Shown here one piece after another: positions 23,857 through 31,575 of a stretch of DNA of 64,000 nucleotides. This DNA is from Streptomyces qinzhouensis (GTDB lineage Bacteria; Actinomycetota; Actinomycetes; Streptomycetales; Streptomycetaceae). Under the pieces are notes generated by a model. It was not told the DNA's origin. It did not search any database and saw only the letters and a program-made list of their open reading frames with translations. The stretch lies in assembly GCF_007856155.1 (NCBI RefSeq), contig NZ_CP042266.1:6510001-6574000 (forward strand), read 5' to 3'. Position 1 is the stretch's first letter, and each line of letters starts with the position of its first letter. A program made the position numbers and the translations under genes.

Positions 23857-24453
23857 GTGAACGCAACCCTTGTCCGCCCCGCCCCTGAAAAGGTGGCGGA
23901 GCGTGCCCGAGAGATCCACCGCACCATGCAGGCCGACCCGGAGTTCGGGCGACTTTGGCAGACGTGTGCCAAGTACAGCTCGGATTGGGACGACTTCTAC
24001 GGCTACCCGATCATCGTGGACTACGACGCGATCGGCGACGCCCCCGGGCTGTTCAAGGAGACCACCCGCGCCATGGCCCTCAAGAGCGCTGTGTACGCGC
24101 TCACAGACGGGAACGAAGCGGCTGCCGAACTGCCGTTGCCCGTCCCGGTCGACGTGATGTCGCACGCGCTGACGGCTCAATTTACGCTGCTGTGCAGGAT
24201 GCAGGAGCGCGGGGGCTTTCAGTTCGTGCACATGACGGACATGGAAGAGGGTCCCGGGGGTGGCTCGTGGGATCACGGCGACTACACCCACCGGTGCTAC
24301 CGGGAAGCTTTCGGGCCGATCAATGACCGGTTCTGGATCGGGAGCAAGGAGACGGAGCGCCGCCGCAAGGTACTGGACGGCGTGTACGGCGTGATCGGGG
24401 TCACCGAGCGCGGGAAGAAGGTAGCCATCCCGCTAGGCGTGTCCGCCAGCTAG
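23857..24453 (+). CDS. Unknown protein (198 aa)
   Basis: GTG 23,857 follows AAAGGGAGTGCA. The product is alpha/beta with aromatic-rich stretches (KYSSDWDDFYGYPIIVDYDA, DHGDYTHRCYREAFGPINDRF). There is no recognisable domain. The 150 bp upstream contain a CCGTCCCT/AGGGACGG inverted repeat that could be a terminator or operator. Its 3' end overlaps the convergent gene at 24,401-24,715 by 53 nt. Confidence 0.5.
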   Translation: MNATLVRPAPEKVAERAREIHRTMQADPEFGRLWQTCAKYSSDWDDFYGYPIIVDYDAIGDAPGLFKETTRAMALKSAVYALTDGNEAAAELPLPVPVDVMSHALTAQFTLLCRMQERGGFQFVHMTDMEEGPGGGSWDHGDYTHRCYREAFGPINDRFWIGSKETERRRKVLDGVYGVIGVTERGKKVAIPLGVSAS

Positions 24454-24715
24454 GCCCCGTAGTCGGTGCGGACGAATCCGGGTCCACCGGGAGCGGGGGC
24501 GGGGCGAGCCGATCAGGCTCTAGCCCCACCTTGTGAGGGTGGATGCACGCCGGGATGCCATCGGCGGTGTACCGGTACCCGTCTTTCGGATCAAACGGGG
24601 CCGCTCTGGTCGGTCGGTCGTAGACCACGAACCGATCTCGGGGCAGTCGCTTTGAGGGGCAGATGCCACACGCCGGATGGTCAAGATCGTCCGCGCTGAC
24701 GAAAGGTACGTCCAC
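24401..24715 (-). CDS. Unknown Cys-containing small protein (about 104 aa)
   Basis: GTG 24,715 is the likely start; an in-frame extension to 24,904 has poor coding character. The core reads DHPACGICPSKRLPRDRFVV (a CxxC pair, possibly metal-binding) followed by RYTADGIPACIHPHK, with a further Cys and paired His. This pattern resembles small zinc-ribbon proteins in Streptomyces mobile elements. The gene is on the opposite strand from most of the prophage and converges on the previous gene. Confidence 0.45.
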   Translation of the reverse strand: MDVPFVSADDLDHPACGICPSKRLPRDRFVVYDRPTRAAPFDPKDGYRYTADGIPACIHPHKVGLEPDRLAPPPLPVDPDSSAPTTGPSWRTRLAGWLPSSRAR

Positions 24716-24890
24716 AAGCCGGAGCCTAGTCCCGTGGGACGGGTTCAGGGCCCCGTTCCGTCCCTCTCGGCCCCAACCGGAGGAACGGGCCGGAACGGGG
24801 TGTCCCGCCCCCTCGGTCGCCCCGCACACGGGCGGTGAGTAGGGGATGAGAGGGGGCCGCGTGTCGCGCGGCGCGCACTCCCTCAAACCG

Positions 24891-24930
24891 GCCCCGCCCG
24901 TCACGATCGGCGAACTATGACGGGCGGGGC
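24891..24930 (-). terminator. Long perfect inverted repeat downstream of the GntR gene
   Basis: GCCCCGCCCGTCA (24,891-24,903) and TGACGGGCGGGGC (24,918-24,930) are perfect 13-bp complements with a 14-nt loop. It lies 20 nt past the GntR stop and probably terminates that leftward transcript. There is no strong T-run. Confidence 0.65.
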
Positions 24931-24949
24931 TCCGCGTATCCCGGGTCGG

Positions 24950-25222
24950 CTACGCCTCGCCCTGGCCGTCGTCCTCGGTAGGCCGGTCCACTACAAACGA
25001 ACCCTTGCCCCACTCCGTATATACGAGACCGCGTTCCCTGAGTTCCTGCACCGCGCGGCGGGCGGTCATAGGGGCTACGCCGTGAGCGGCAGACAGGTCG
25101 GATTCTGAGGGGATGCGGTCCCCCGGTTCATAGGTCCCCGCCTCAATCTCAGCGATCAGCGCATCGCGGACGCGCATGTACGGGGCACGTCGCGTGTGCG
25201 GGTCGGACGGGGTTTCAGGCAT
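24950..25222 (-). CDS. Small GntR-type winged-helix regulator (90 aa)
   Basis: The reading frame extends far upstream, but ATG 25,222 begins the domain. RVRDALIAEIEAGTYEPGDR and IPSESDLSAAHGVAPMTARR form the GntR helix-turn-helix, and RGLVYTEWGKGSFVV forms the wing. There is no effector domain. Stand-alone GntR proteins control transfer genes in actinomycete integrative elements (KorSA-like) and could act similarly here. The divergent gene starts at 25,394, and a palindrome at 25,284-25,303 lies in the shared promoter region. Confidence 0.82.
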   Translation of the reverse strand: MPETPSDPHTRRAPYMRVRDALIAEIEAGTYEPGDRIPSESDLSAAHGVAPMTARRAVQELRERGLVYTEWGKGSFVVDRPTEDDGQGEA

Positions 25223-25283
25223 GAGGGAAAGCGTAGACACCCAGTCGCCACACTGCGACTTAGAGGGGTAGGGGAGTGGAGGA

Positions 25284-25303
25284 GTTAGAGGAGTTGGTCT
25301 AAC
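25284..25303. promoter_or_regulatory. Candidate GntR operator palindrome
   Basis: GTTAGA (25,284-25,289) and TCTAAC (25,298-25,303) are perfect inverted halves spaced by 8 nt. They lie between the divergent GntR gene and the gene at 25,394. Size and placement fit autoregulation by the GntR protein. A GCCCCGA/TCGGGGC hairpin (about 25,327-25,357) follows on the rightward side. Confidence 0.55.
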
Positions 25304-25393
25304 GTCGTACTGAACAAAACGAAACGCCCCGACAACCGCGTAGGACCGGTCATCGGGGCTCCGACCGAACAGCTTGCTAGGAGCTGAACGACC

Positions 25394-25720
25394 ATGCGCG
25401 ACTCTATCGCCCGCGCCCTCGCATGGGTGCTGTGCCTCTGCTTCCCCGCCCGGGGACGACACCGCGCCCCCGACCGTCCCACACCGGTCATCATCTGCGC
25501 GCCCCGCACGCCTATCCCCCTGCATGTCCTCGCCCGGACCGTGCCCACCCGCGAGCCGTTCCGCATCCCGCCCTACATGGCCGAGTGGTCCGCACGCCAA
25601 CAGAGGGAGGAAGAACGACGCCGGGAACGCCGCACCGCACTCGCCCTCGCAGACATCGGCATCGACTACCCGTACACCGCAGACCACGTCCACCAAGTCA
25701 TGACGGGGGTAGCAGCATGA
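25394..25720 (+). CDS. Conserved small mobile-element protein of unknown function (108 aa)
   Basis: ATG 25,394 follows AGGAGCTGAACGACC. The N-terminus has a short hydrophobic run (LAWVLCLCFP), the middle is Pro/Arg-rich, and a charged helix (QQREEERRRERRTALALADI) precedes GIDYPYTADHVHQVM. I recall similar sequences in Streptomyces integrative elements beside GntR genes. Its stop overlaps the next ATG (ATGA). Confidence 0.6.
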   Translation: MRDSIARALAWVLCLCFPARGRHRAPDRPTPVIICAPRTPIPLHVLARTVPTREPFRIPPYMAEWSARQQREEERRRERRTALALADIGIDYPYTADHVHQVMTGVAA

Positions 25721-25917
25721 CCCGCGAGGGACTGCTCACCAGCGCGCCGGAACCGCCGTTCACCGCATGGTGTGTGCACTGCGGACGCCGGACAGCCGCC
25801 CCTGTTGAGGTCGGCGTCATGGAGCGCGGAAGCAGTGCCCCGCTGATCCAGTACGCATGCCCCGAGGACGCGGTGAGGTACGGCGCCGGGCCATCGCCGG
25901 CCGACGTGATCCGCTAG
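25717..25917 (+). CDS. Small zinc-ribbon-like protein (66 aa)
   Basis: ATG 25,717 overlaps the previous stop. WCVHCGRR gives a CxxC pair near residue 19, and YACPEDAVRYG adds a further Cys, so a partial zinc-binding site is possible. It ends just before the first copy of the terminator repeat. No function can be assigned. Confidence 0.55.
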   Translation: MTREGLLTSAPEPPFTAWCVHCGRRTAAPVEVGVMERGSSAPLIQYACPEDAVRYGAGPSPADVIR

Positions 25918-25920
25918 TTC

Positions 25921-25967
25921 CCAGACAGTGAACAGCCCCGTTCGGCCATGTGCCGAGCGGGGCTTTC
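25921..25967 (+). terminator. Terminator, first copy of a 47-bp repeat
   Basis: AGCCCCGTTCGGC (25,934-25,946) pairs with GCCGAGCGGGGCT (25,952-25,964), followed by TTC. The whole 47-nt unit recurs at 26,474-26,520 with only about three differences. Confidence 0.85.
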
Positions 25968-26037
25968 GCATACCCCTACACAAGATCAGCGATCAGTGTG
26001 TACTGACCACACGGACTACACCATCAAGGGGGCCGCA

Positions 26038-26472
26038 ATGGAGCGGAAGACATGGATCATCATCGGAGCGGGTGTCCTAGCGTTCGGCGGAGTCTTGTCG
26101 CTGTTCCAAGACAGCGACGACTCGACAGCCGATGCCAAGCCCCGCGAAACACGGTCTGCCGCAGTGACGCCCCACAAGTCCACTGCGGAGCCGTCAACGC
26201 CCACTACAGGAAGCGGCGTACCCACACCGGATGCACAGCAGCGCGCGGCACTGATACGGGCTCTGACAGCCGTAGACGCGGGTCTGGTGACCAAGGAAGA
26301 CCGAGCCGTCAGCAGAGCCCGGAGCACGTGTCTCGACATCAAACAGGGCAAGGAAGCGTCGGCAGTACAGAGCAACACGAAGCAACGGTTCGAGGGCGGG
26401 ACGGTCCCGACCATCACGGACGCCCAAGCAACCGCCATCGTCGCTGCGGTCAAGACGTCGTTCTGCTCCTGA
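26038..26472 (+). CDS. Membrane-anchored extracellular protein, DUF732-like (144 aa)
   Basis: ATG 26,038 follows AAGGGGGCCGCA. Residues 5-25 form one hydrophobic anchor or signal (WIIIGAGVLAFGGVLSLF), then a Ser/Thr/Pro-rich linker. The C-terminal domain has two Cys (TCLDIKQ and the terminal FCS) and an ITDAQATAIVAAVK helix, similar to DUF732 in actinobacterial secreted proteins. It is flanked by two copies of a 47-bp terminator repeat, like a self-contained prophage cargo gene. Surface exclusion of other phages is a guess. Confidence 0.6.
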   Translation: MERKTWIIIGAGVLAFGGVLSLFQDSDDSTADAKPRETRSAAVTPHKSTAEPSTPTTGSGVPTPDAQQRAALIRALTAVDAGLVTKEDRAVSRARSTCLDIKQGKEASAVQSNTKQRFEGGTVPTITDAQATAIVAAVKTSFCS

Positions 26473-26473
26473 A

Positions 26474-26520
26474 CCAGACAGTTACCAGCCCCGTTCGGCC
26501 ATGTGCCGAGCGGGGCTTTC
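26474..26520 (+). repeat. Second copy of the 47-bp terminator repeat
   Basis: It is nearly identical to 25,921-25,967, including the AGCCCCG/CGGGGCT hairpin and TTTC tail. The two copies bracket the gene at 26,038-26,472. It is the last phage-like feature before the chromosome. Confidence 0.9.
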
Positions 26521-26793
26521 TGCTGTAAACAGACTCCCCACCAGCACACATGCCCCCTAGACTGTCGTTTGAGGGGACTAGCGGAGGTGAGCCCGGAGGC
26601 CACCGACCCACCCGCACCAGCAGGACCGGCGACCTGCACCACGGAGCAACGGTCACCCATCTTTTCAGCCCCTCCGGCGATTGAGGAGCAGGAGCAGCCC
26701 GCACCCCGCGGGAAACGGGCACCCGGGGGACCCCGGTCCAGGACCCTCAGCCGGAGGCGCCCCGGCCCGGGAGCAGGGGCCCGGGCGTACCCC
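26521..26793. other. Prophage-chromosome transition, no gene
   Basis: Composition shifts to very high GC here. A CTCCGGCGATTGAGGAG element (about 26,672-26,688), which I recall as a common Streptomyces intergenic motif, suggests chromosomal DNA by that point. The att core cannot be located because the left end is not in the window. No convincing ORF is present. Confidence 0.45.
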
Positions 26794-27633
26794 TCATGAC
26801 GAGGCTCGCCCTCGAAGGGCGCGTTCGATCGTGCGCATCACGTCCGGCAGCGGCGCGTCCGTACGGGCCACCGCCACCAGGACCTCCTCGTGCGGTTCCG
26901 ACACCGTCGCCACCAGCGCCGGCGGGGCCTCGCCGCCCGGGGTCCGGCCGACCATGATCCCCGTGCCGAAGGTGTCCCGGACGATCGCGAACGCATGGTC
27001 GAGCCGGCCCTCGACATCGCCCTGGCCGCCCGCCCGCAGCCACCGCCGCAGTACATGGTTGTGCGCCGTGACCACGGCCGACGCGGCGACCTCCGCCAGC
27101 AGCGGATCGTCGTTGCCGTCATGGTGGTCGCGCTCGTCGAAGTGGCCCAGCAGATAGCGGGTGAACAGCCGCTCGTACCTGGCCACGGAGGCGATCTCGC
27201 GCTCCCGCAGCGTCGGCACCTCGCGGGTCAGCCGATAGCGTTCGACGGAGACCGCCGGGGACGCCGCGTACATCCGCATCACTTCCTTGATGCCGCGGCA
27301 GACCGTGTCCAGCGGATGCTCGTGCGGCGGCGCCGCGTTCAGGACCGCCTCCGCGCGCACCAGGGTGTCGTCGTGATCGGGGAAGATGGCCTCTTCCTTG
27401 GAGCGGAAGTGCCGGAAGAACGTGCGCCGGGCGACCCCGGCCGCCGCCGCGATCTCGTCGACGGTCGTCGCCTCGTACCCCTTGGTGGCGAAGAGTTCCA
27501 TCGCCGCCGCCGCCAGTTCACGGCGCATCTTCAGTTTCTGCGCCGCCGCGCGGGTGCCCGCGGCGCTCTCGGGCGCGTCCGCGGTGCTCTTGGGACGGGT
27601 CGTACGACGACGGGGATCAGCGGGCTGGGCCAT
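26794..27633 (-). CDS. TetR-family transcriptional regulator (279 aa)
   Basis: ATG 27,633 is favoured; an in-frame ATG at 27,651 lies inside the likely operator. Residues about 35-80 are a TetR helix-turn-helix (AAMELFATKGYEATTVDEIA, VARRTFFRHFRSKEEAIF). The C-terminal ligand domain is helical with FTRYLLGHFDERD and a final DVMRTIERALR. The gene is 133 bp downstream of nothing else on this strand but shares orientation with the 3-hydroxyacyl-CoA dehydrogenase gene upstream. It may control fatty-acid or acyl-CoA metabolism. Confidence 0.88.
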   Translation of the reverse strand: MAQPADPRRRTTRPKSTADAPESAAGTRAAAQKLKMRRELAAAAMELFATKGYEATTVDEIAAAAGVARRTFFRHFRSKEEAIFPDHDDTLVRAEAVLNAAPPHEHPLDTVCRGIKEVMRMYAASPAVSVERYRLTREVPTLREREIASVARYERLFTRYLLGHFDERDHHDGNDDPLLAEVAASAVVTAHNHVLRRWLRAGGQGDVEGRLDHAFAIVRDTFGTGIMVGRTPGGEAPPALVATVSEPHEEVLVAVARTDAPLPDVMRTIERALRGRASS

Positions 27634-27645
27634 GACCTGAACGTA

Positions 27646-27659
27646 CTGCATTCGTGCAG
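27646..27659. promoter_or_regulatory. Candidate TetR operator
   Basis: CTGCA (27,646-27,650), spacer TTCG, TGCAG (27,655-27,659) form a perfect palindrome just upstream of the TetR start at 27,633. This is a typical autoregulation site. Confidence 0.55.
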
Positions 27660-27766
27660 GAGGGCGCGCCTTCGGTCCACCCCCCGGCGGCCCCGGCGGC
27701 CCCGGCGGCGGGAGCGGCCCGCCCCACTCGGGGGACCGGCCGTCCGGCCGCCGGGACGCCGTGCGG

Positions 27767-29572
27767 TCACTTCCGGGCATACTCGCGGAAACCGCGCCCC
27801 GTCTTCCGTCCCAGGCAGCCCGCCGCGACCAGGTGTTCCAGCAGCGGTGCGGGGGCGAGCCCGGGCTCGCGGAACTCCTCGTACAGCACCTTCTCGATGG
27901 CCAGCGACACATCGAGACCGACGACGTCGAGCAGCTCGAACGGGCCCATCGGATAGCCGCCGCCCAGCCGGATCGCCGCGTCGATGTCGTCCACCGACGC
28001 GTAGTGCTGCTCCAGCATCTTGACCGCGTTGTTCAGATACGGGAACAGCAGCGCGTTCACGATGAACCCGGCCCGGTCGCCGCAGTCCACCGGATGCTTC
28101 TTGATGGTCGCGGTCAGCGCGCGGACCGTGGCGTGGACGTCGTCCCCGGTCAGGACCGTCCGCACCACCTCGACCAGCTTCATCGCCGGGGCCGGGTTGA
28201 AGAAGTGCATCCCGATGACGTCCTGCGGCCGTGAGGTGGCCCGGGCGCAGGCCACCACCGGCAGCGACGAGGTCGTCGTGGCCAGCACCGCGCCCGGTTT
28301 GCAGATCCCGTCCAGCGCCGCGAACAGCCGCTGTTTGACCCCGAGGTCCTCGGCGACGGCCTCCAGGACCAGATCCGCACCGGCGAGGGCGGCCAGGGTC
28401 CCGGCGGGCACGATCCGCCCCAGCGCCGCGTCCCGCGCCGCCTCCGTCGTCCGGCCCTTGGCGACGGATCGGGCCAGCGAGACCGCGATCCGCTCCTTGG
28501 CCGCCTCGGCCTTGGCCTGCGACCGGGCCGTCAGCACCACCTCGTACCCCGCCTTGGCGAACACCTCCGCGATACCGCTCGCCATCGTCCCCGAACCGGC
28601 CACCCCGACCGACCGGACCTCGCGGGGCGTCGCGCCCGCCGTCGTCGGGGCCGGGGTGAGCGCGTCGGGCACCACGTCGGCGGAGCCGGGCGCGGCATAG
28701 GTGTAGAAGCCCCGGCCCGCCTTACGGCCCGTCAGCCCCGCCGCGGCCAGCTGCCGCAGCACCGGCGCGGGCGCGTGCAGCCGGTCCCGCGAATCGGCGT
28801 ACATGGCCTCCAGAACGGTACGGGCCGTATCGATGCCGATCAGGTCGAGCAGCGCCAGCGGACCCATCGGCAGCCCGCAGCCCAGGCGCATCGCGGCGTC
28901 GATGTCCTCCCGGGACGCGTAGTTCGACTCGTACATCGCGGCGGCCCGGTTCAGATAGCCGAACAGCAGCCCGTCCGCGACGAAACCGGACCGGTCGCCG
29001 ACCGCGACGGGCTCCTTGCCCAGATCACGGGCGAGCCCGGTGACCGCGGCGACGGCGGCGGGTGAGGTCAGCACCGAGGAGACGATCTCGACCAGCTTCA
29101 TCGCCGGGGCCGGGTTGAAGAAGTGCATCCCGACGACCCGTTCCGGATGGCGGGAGTCCGCGGCGAGCCGGGTCACGGAGAGCGCGTTGGTCCCGGTGGC
29201 CAGGATCGTGTCCGGCCGGACGATACCGTCCAGCTCCCGGATGACCTGCTGCTTCGTCTCGTACGACTCCGAGACCACCTCGATGACGAGGTCCGCGTCC
29301 ACGGCCGCGCGCAGGGTGGTCGCGGTCCGCAGCCGGGCCAGGGCCGCCCGGCGCCGCTCCCCGGTGAGCCGCCCGCGCTCCACGGCACGTGCGGTGGAGG
29401 CCTCGACCGCGGTCACGGCGTTACGGGCGGCGGTCTCGCTGATGTCGATGCCGACCACTTCGCGGCCGGCGCACGCGAGCACCTCGGCGATACCGGTGCC
29501 CATCGTGCCGAGGCCGACGACTGCCACGGTGCGCACGGAAACAGGGGAGTTCATCGGGTTCACAGGGTCCAT
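27767..29572 (-). CDS. Double-domain 3-hydroxyacyl-CoA dehydrogenase (601 aa)
   Basis: Start ATG 29,572 has GGAG about 8 nt upstream; ATG 29,554 is possible. The protein is two full copies of the 3-hydroxybutyryl/acyl-CoA dehydrogenase unit. Each has an NAD-binding Rossmann motif (VVGLGTMGTGIAEVLA and AGSGTMASGIAEVFA), the GMHFFNPAPAMKLVEIV motif with catalytic His, and a C-terminal dimerisation domain (GLPMGPLALLDLIG and GYPMGPFELLDVVG). It oxidises 3-hydroxyacyl-CoA to 3-ketoacyl-CoA in beta-oxidation or butyrate-type metabolism. The duplication gives a pseudo-dimer in one chain, seen in many Streptomyces. Confidence 0.94.
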   Translation of the reverse strand: MDPVNPMNSPVSVRTVAVVGLGTMGTGIAEVLACAGREVVGIDISETAARNAVTAVEASTARAVERGRLTGERRRAALARLRTATTLRAAVDADLVIEVVSESYETKQQVIRELDGIVRPDTILATGTNALSVTRLAADSRHPERVVGMHFFNPAPAMKLVEIVSSVLTSPAAVAAVTGLARDLGKEPVAVGDRSGFVADGLLFGYLNRAAAMYESNYASREDIDAAMRLGCGLPMGPLALLDLIGIDTARTVLEAMYADSRDRLHAPAPVLRQLAAAGLTGRKAGRGFYTYAAPGSADVVPDALTPAPTTAGATPREVRSVGVAGSGTMASGIAEVFAKAGYEVVLTARSQAKAEAAKERIAVSLARSVAKGRTTEAARDAALGRIVPAGTLAALAGADLVLEAVAEDLGVKQRLFAALDGICKPGAVLATTTSSLPVVACARATSRPQDVIGMHFFNPAPAMKLVEVVRTVLTGDDVHATVRALTATIKKHPVDCGDRAGFIVNALLFPYLNNAVKMLEQHYASVDDIDAAIRLGGGYPMGPFELLDVVGLDVSLAIEKVLYEEFREPGLAPAPLLEHLVAAGCLGRKTGRGFREYARK

Positions 29573-29985
29573 CGGGGGACTCCAGGGTGGTGAGTGACGA
29601 CTGAGGAGACGCCGCGCGCCGGGCGAGGGGTTGACGGCGCGCGGCGGGCCGTGCGGGGCCGGCCGCTGCGGAACCGGGCACAAGGCATGAGGATCGTGCC
29701 CGGGCGCGGGGCCCGAACCGGTGCTGAGGTGGTACGGGACGGCGGACCCTTCCCGGAGCCCTGCCGAAGGCGGCGCGGGACCGACACCCGCGCCGAACTG
29801 TCGTACTCGCCGAACCGACTGCACTCGCGGCGGCTGCGTCACCGGGCCGTCGCGGTCGTACCGTGCGGGGGGTACCCGCTCACCCGAGGTTAACCGGCGG
29901 GTAACGAGCGCGCCAGACCCCCGGAAGAGCGTGCGGATGTGATCTGGGTAACCGTCTCGCCACGGATCGTCGCTACGCTCGAGGC
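29573..29985. other. Divergent promoter region, no gene
   Basis: It separates the leftward dehydrogenase gene and the rightward HEAT-repeat gene. GGTTAACC (29,888-29,895) and GGGTAACC (29,946-29,953) are similar short motifs in the proximal part and may be regulator sites. ORFs through it lack coding character. Confidence 0.4.
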
Positions 29986-30558
29986 ATGGACGACGAGTTG
30001 CGGTCGCCGGCCCGGCGGTTGCGGAGCGAGTCGGGCGGCTCGCCGGTGTACGAACGGCTGTTGGTGACGGAGGACCGGGAGGAGCTGGCGGAGGTGCTCA
30101 CCGCGAACGGACAGCCGCTGTGGGCACGGGAGCTGGCCGCGCTCCGGCTCGGCCGGGCGGGGGACCGCAGGGCCTTCGAGACGCTGGTCCTGCTGCTGAA
30201 CCACCGCGACTCGGATCGCTGTGTCTCCGCGGCGCACGCCCTGTACGCCCTGGCCGACCCCCGGACGCCCCGGGCCGCGGCGGCGCTGGCCACGAACGAA
30301 CTGCGGGTCGCCTACGCGCTGACGCCGGTACGGCTCCTGATCCGGCTGCGGGCGCCGGAGTCAGCGCCGGCCCTGATCACCGTGCTGCGCAGGCGGCTCG
30401 CCCCGGGCGACCCGTACCGGCGGATCGCCCTGGCCTGTGTGGAGGGTCTGGGCGCGCTGGGCGACCCCCGGGCCCGCCCGGTGCTGGACGCGGCGTGCTC
30501 CCATCCGGCGCTCGCGGCCCCGGCGTCGGCGGCGCTGGCGCGGCTGTCGATGGAGTGA
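29986..30558 (+). CDS. HEAT-repeat protein (190 aa)
   Basis: ATG 29,986 gives MDDELRSPARRLRSE. Repeated helical pairs follow: LWARELAALRLGRAGDRRAF, SAAHALYALADPRTPRAAAA, and VEGLGALGDPRARPVLDAAC, matching HEAT_2/PBS-lyase repeats. Such proteins act as protein-binding scaffolds. Streptomyces relatives have sometimes been labelled adenylosuccinate lyase, but no lyase motif is visible. Confidence 0.82.
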   Translation: MDDELRSPARRLRSESGGSPVYERLLVTEDREELAEVLTANGQPLWARELAALRLGRAGDRRAFETLVLLLNHRDSDRCVSAAHALYALADPRTPRAAAALATNELRVAYALTPVRLLIRLRAPESAPALITVLRRRLAPGDPYRRIALACVEGLGALGDPRARPVLDAACSHPALAAPASAALARLSME

Positions 30559-30615
30559 GCCCGGGCGCCCGAAAGTCATTGGCGTTCCCGCCGCTTTGGT
30601 GGTGAGACTGCCGGA

Positions 30616-31527
30616 ATGACGCTCCACGACGACGAGATCCCGGTGGACGAGACCCTGATCCGCTCCCTGCTGGCGGCGCAGTGCCCGCGGTGGGCCGGTC
30701 TGCCGCTGGAGCCAGCGGGCGCGGGCACGGACAACACCGTGTACCGGCTGGGCGCCGATCTGCTCGTACGGCTGCCGCGGACCGTGGAGCACGGGCGGTC
30801 CGTGCGGAAGGAACAGAAGTGGCTGCCGAGGCTGGCGCCCCTCCTCGGAACCTGCCGGATTCCCGAACTCGTCCACGCCGGAACGCCGGCGGGTGCCTTC
30901 CCCGCCGTCTGGTCGGTCCACCGGTGGATCGACGGCGACACCGTCCGTCCTGACACCGTCCGGGACCCGGCCGCCCTCGGCACCGACCTGGCGGCCGTGG
31001 TCCGGGAGCTGCACGCCATCGACCTCATGGGCGCGGTGCGCGGCGGTGAACTCGGCTGGTACCGGGGCGGTGCGCTCGCGCCTTGCGCCGGCTGGGTGGG
31101 CAAGGCGTTCGACGACTGCCGGGCCGCCGACGGCGCGGACCTGGACGTCGACACCCTGGAGCGGCTCTGGCGGGCCGGGCTCGCCCTGCCCGAACCCGTC
31201 GGACCCCAGGTCTGGCTGCACGGCGATCTGAAGCCGGGCAATCTCCTGGTCCGCGACGGCCGACTGCATGCGGTGATCGACTTCGGGGGGCTCTCGGTCG
31301 GTCTGCCCGATGCCGAACACGCCGCCGTCTGGGATCTGCCGCCGGTGGCCCGGGGGGCCTACTGGGACGCCGCGGATCTCTCCGACGCGACGTGGAGCCG
31401 GGCCCGTGCCTGGGCGATCGCGGTGGCGGTGAGCGGGCTCGTGTACTACCGGCGCACCTATCCCGCGTTCGCCGCCGAATGCCGGGCCCGGCTGTCGTCG
31501 GTGCTCATGGACGCCGCCGGACGCTGA
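30616..31527 (+). CDS. Aminoglycoside phosphotransferase-family kinase (303 aa)
   Basis: ATG 30,616 is 58 nt after the HEAT gene. The nucleotide-binding loop region (PAGAGTDNTVYRLGADLLVR) and a clear Brenner motif WLHGDLKPGNLLV (about residues 205-217) with downstream VIDFGGLSVG (DFG-like) place it in the APH/choline kinase family. The small-molecule substrate is unknown. Similar genes in Streptomyces are common and need not confer resistance. Confidence 0.9.
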   Translation: MTLHDDEIPVDETLIRSLLAAQCPRWAGLPLEPAGAGTDNTVYRLGADLLVRLPRTVEHGRSVRKEQKWLPRLAPLLGTCRIPELVHAGTPAGAFPAVWSVHRWIDGDTVRPDTVRDPAALGTDLAAVVRELHAIDLMGAVRGGELGWYRGGALAPCAGWVGKAFDDCRAADGADLDVDTLERLWRAGLALPEPVGPQVWLHGDLKPGNLLVRDGRLHAVIDFGGLSVGLPDAEHAAVWDLPPVARGAYWDAADLSDATWSRARAWAIAVAVSGLVYYRRTYPAFAAECRARLSSVLMDAAGR

Positions 31528-31557
31528 CCCGCCCGGGCCCCGGCGGCCCGGGCGGGT
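31526..31557. terminator. Bidirectional terminator between convergent genes
   Basis: GACCCGCCCGGGCC (31,526-31,539) and GGCCCGGGCGGGTC (31,544-31,557) are perfect 14-bp complements between the kinase stop and the convergent secreted-protein stop. Confidence 0.8.
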
Positions 31558-31575
31558 CCCGGGGCGGCGGCGCCG

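Larger units (their letters stand above)
1..26520. mobile_element. Right part of an integrated temperate siphophage (prophage)
   Basis: Consecutive rightward genes encode tail tube, tail chaperone, tape measure, tail hub, endolysin, holin-like protein, dNMP kinase, exonuclease, primase-helicase, DNA polymerase and a sigma-like factor. Lysogeny-type regulators and small unknown genes follow. Base composition is visibly less GC-rich than the chromosome after about 26.8 kb, and AT-rich patches occur at 8,543-8,569 and 17,460-17,510. The left end (terminase, capsid, integrase, att site) is outside the window. The right limit is placed after the last phage-like terminator repeat at 26,520. The true junction could lie anywhere up to 26,793, where the chromosomal TetR gene ends. 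No integrase is visible, so the att core cannot be identified. Confidence 0.9.

Noticed and set aside
23742..23888. Short Cys-containing ORF (about 48 aa) upstream of 23,857
   Set aside because: Possible CxxC protein, but overlaps the next gene's start and has no ribosome-binding site I trust.
1..26520. CRISPR array, tRNA or integrase in the prophage
   Set aside because: No regularly spaced repeats, no cloverleaf-like sequence and no serine or tyrosine recombinase motif were seen.
30616..31527. Aminoglycoside resistance gene
   Set aside because: Family motifs are present, but nothing in the sequence indicates an aminoglycoside substrate; many relatives have other roles.
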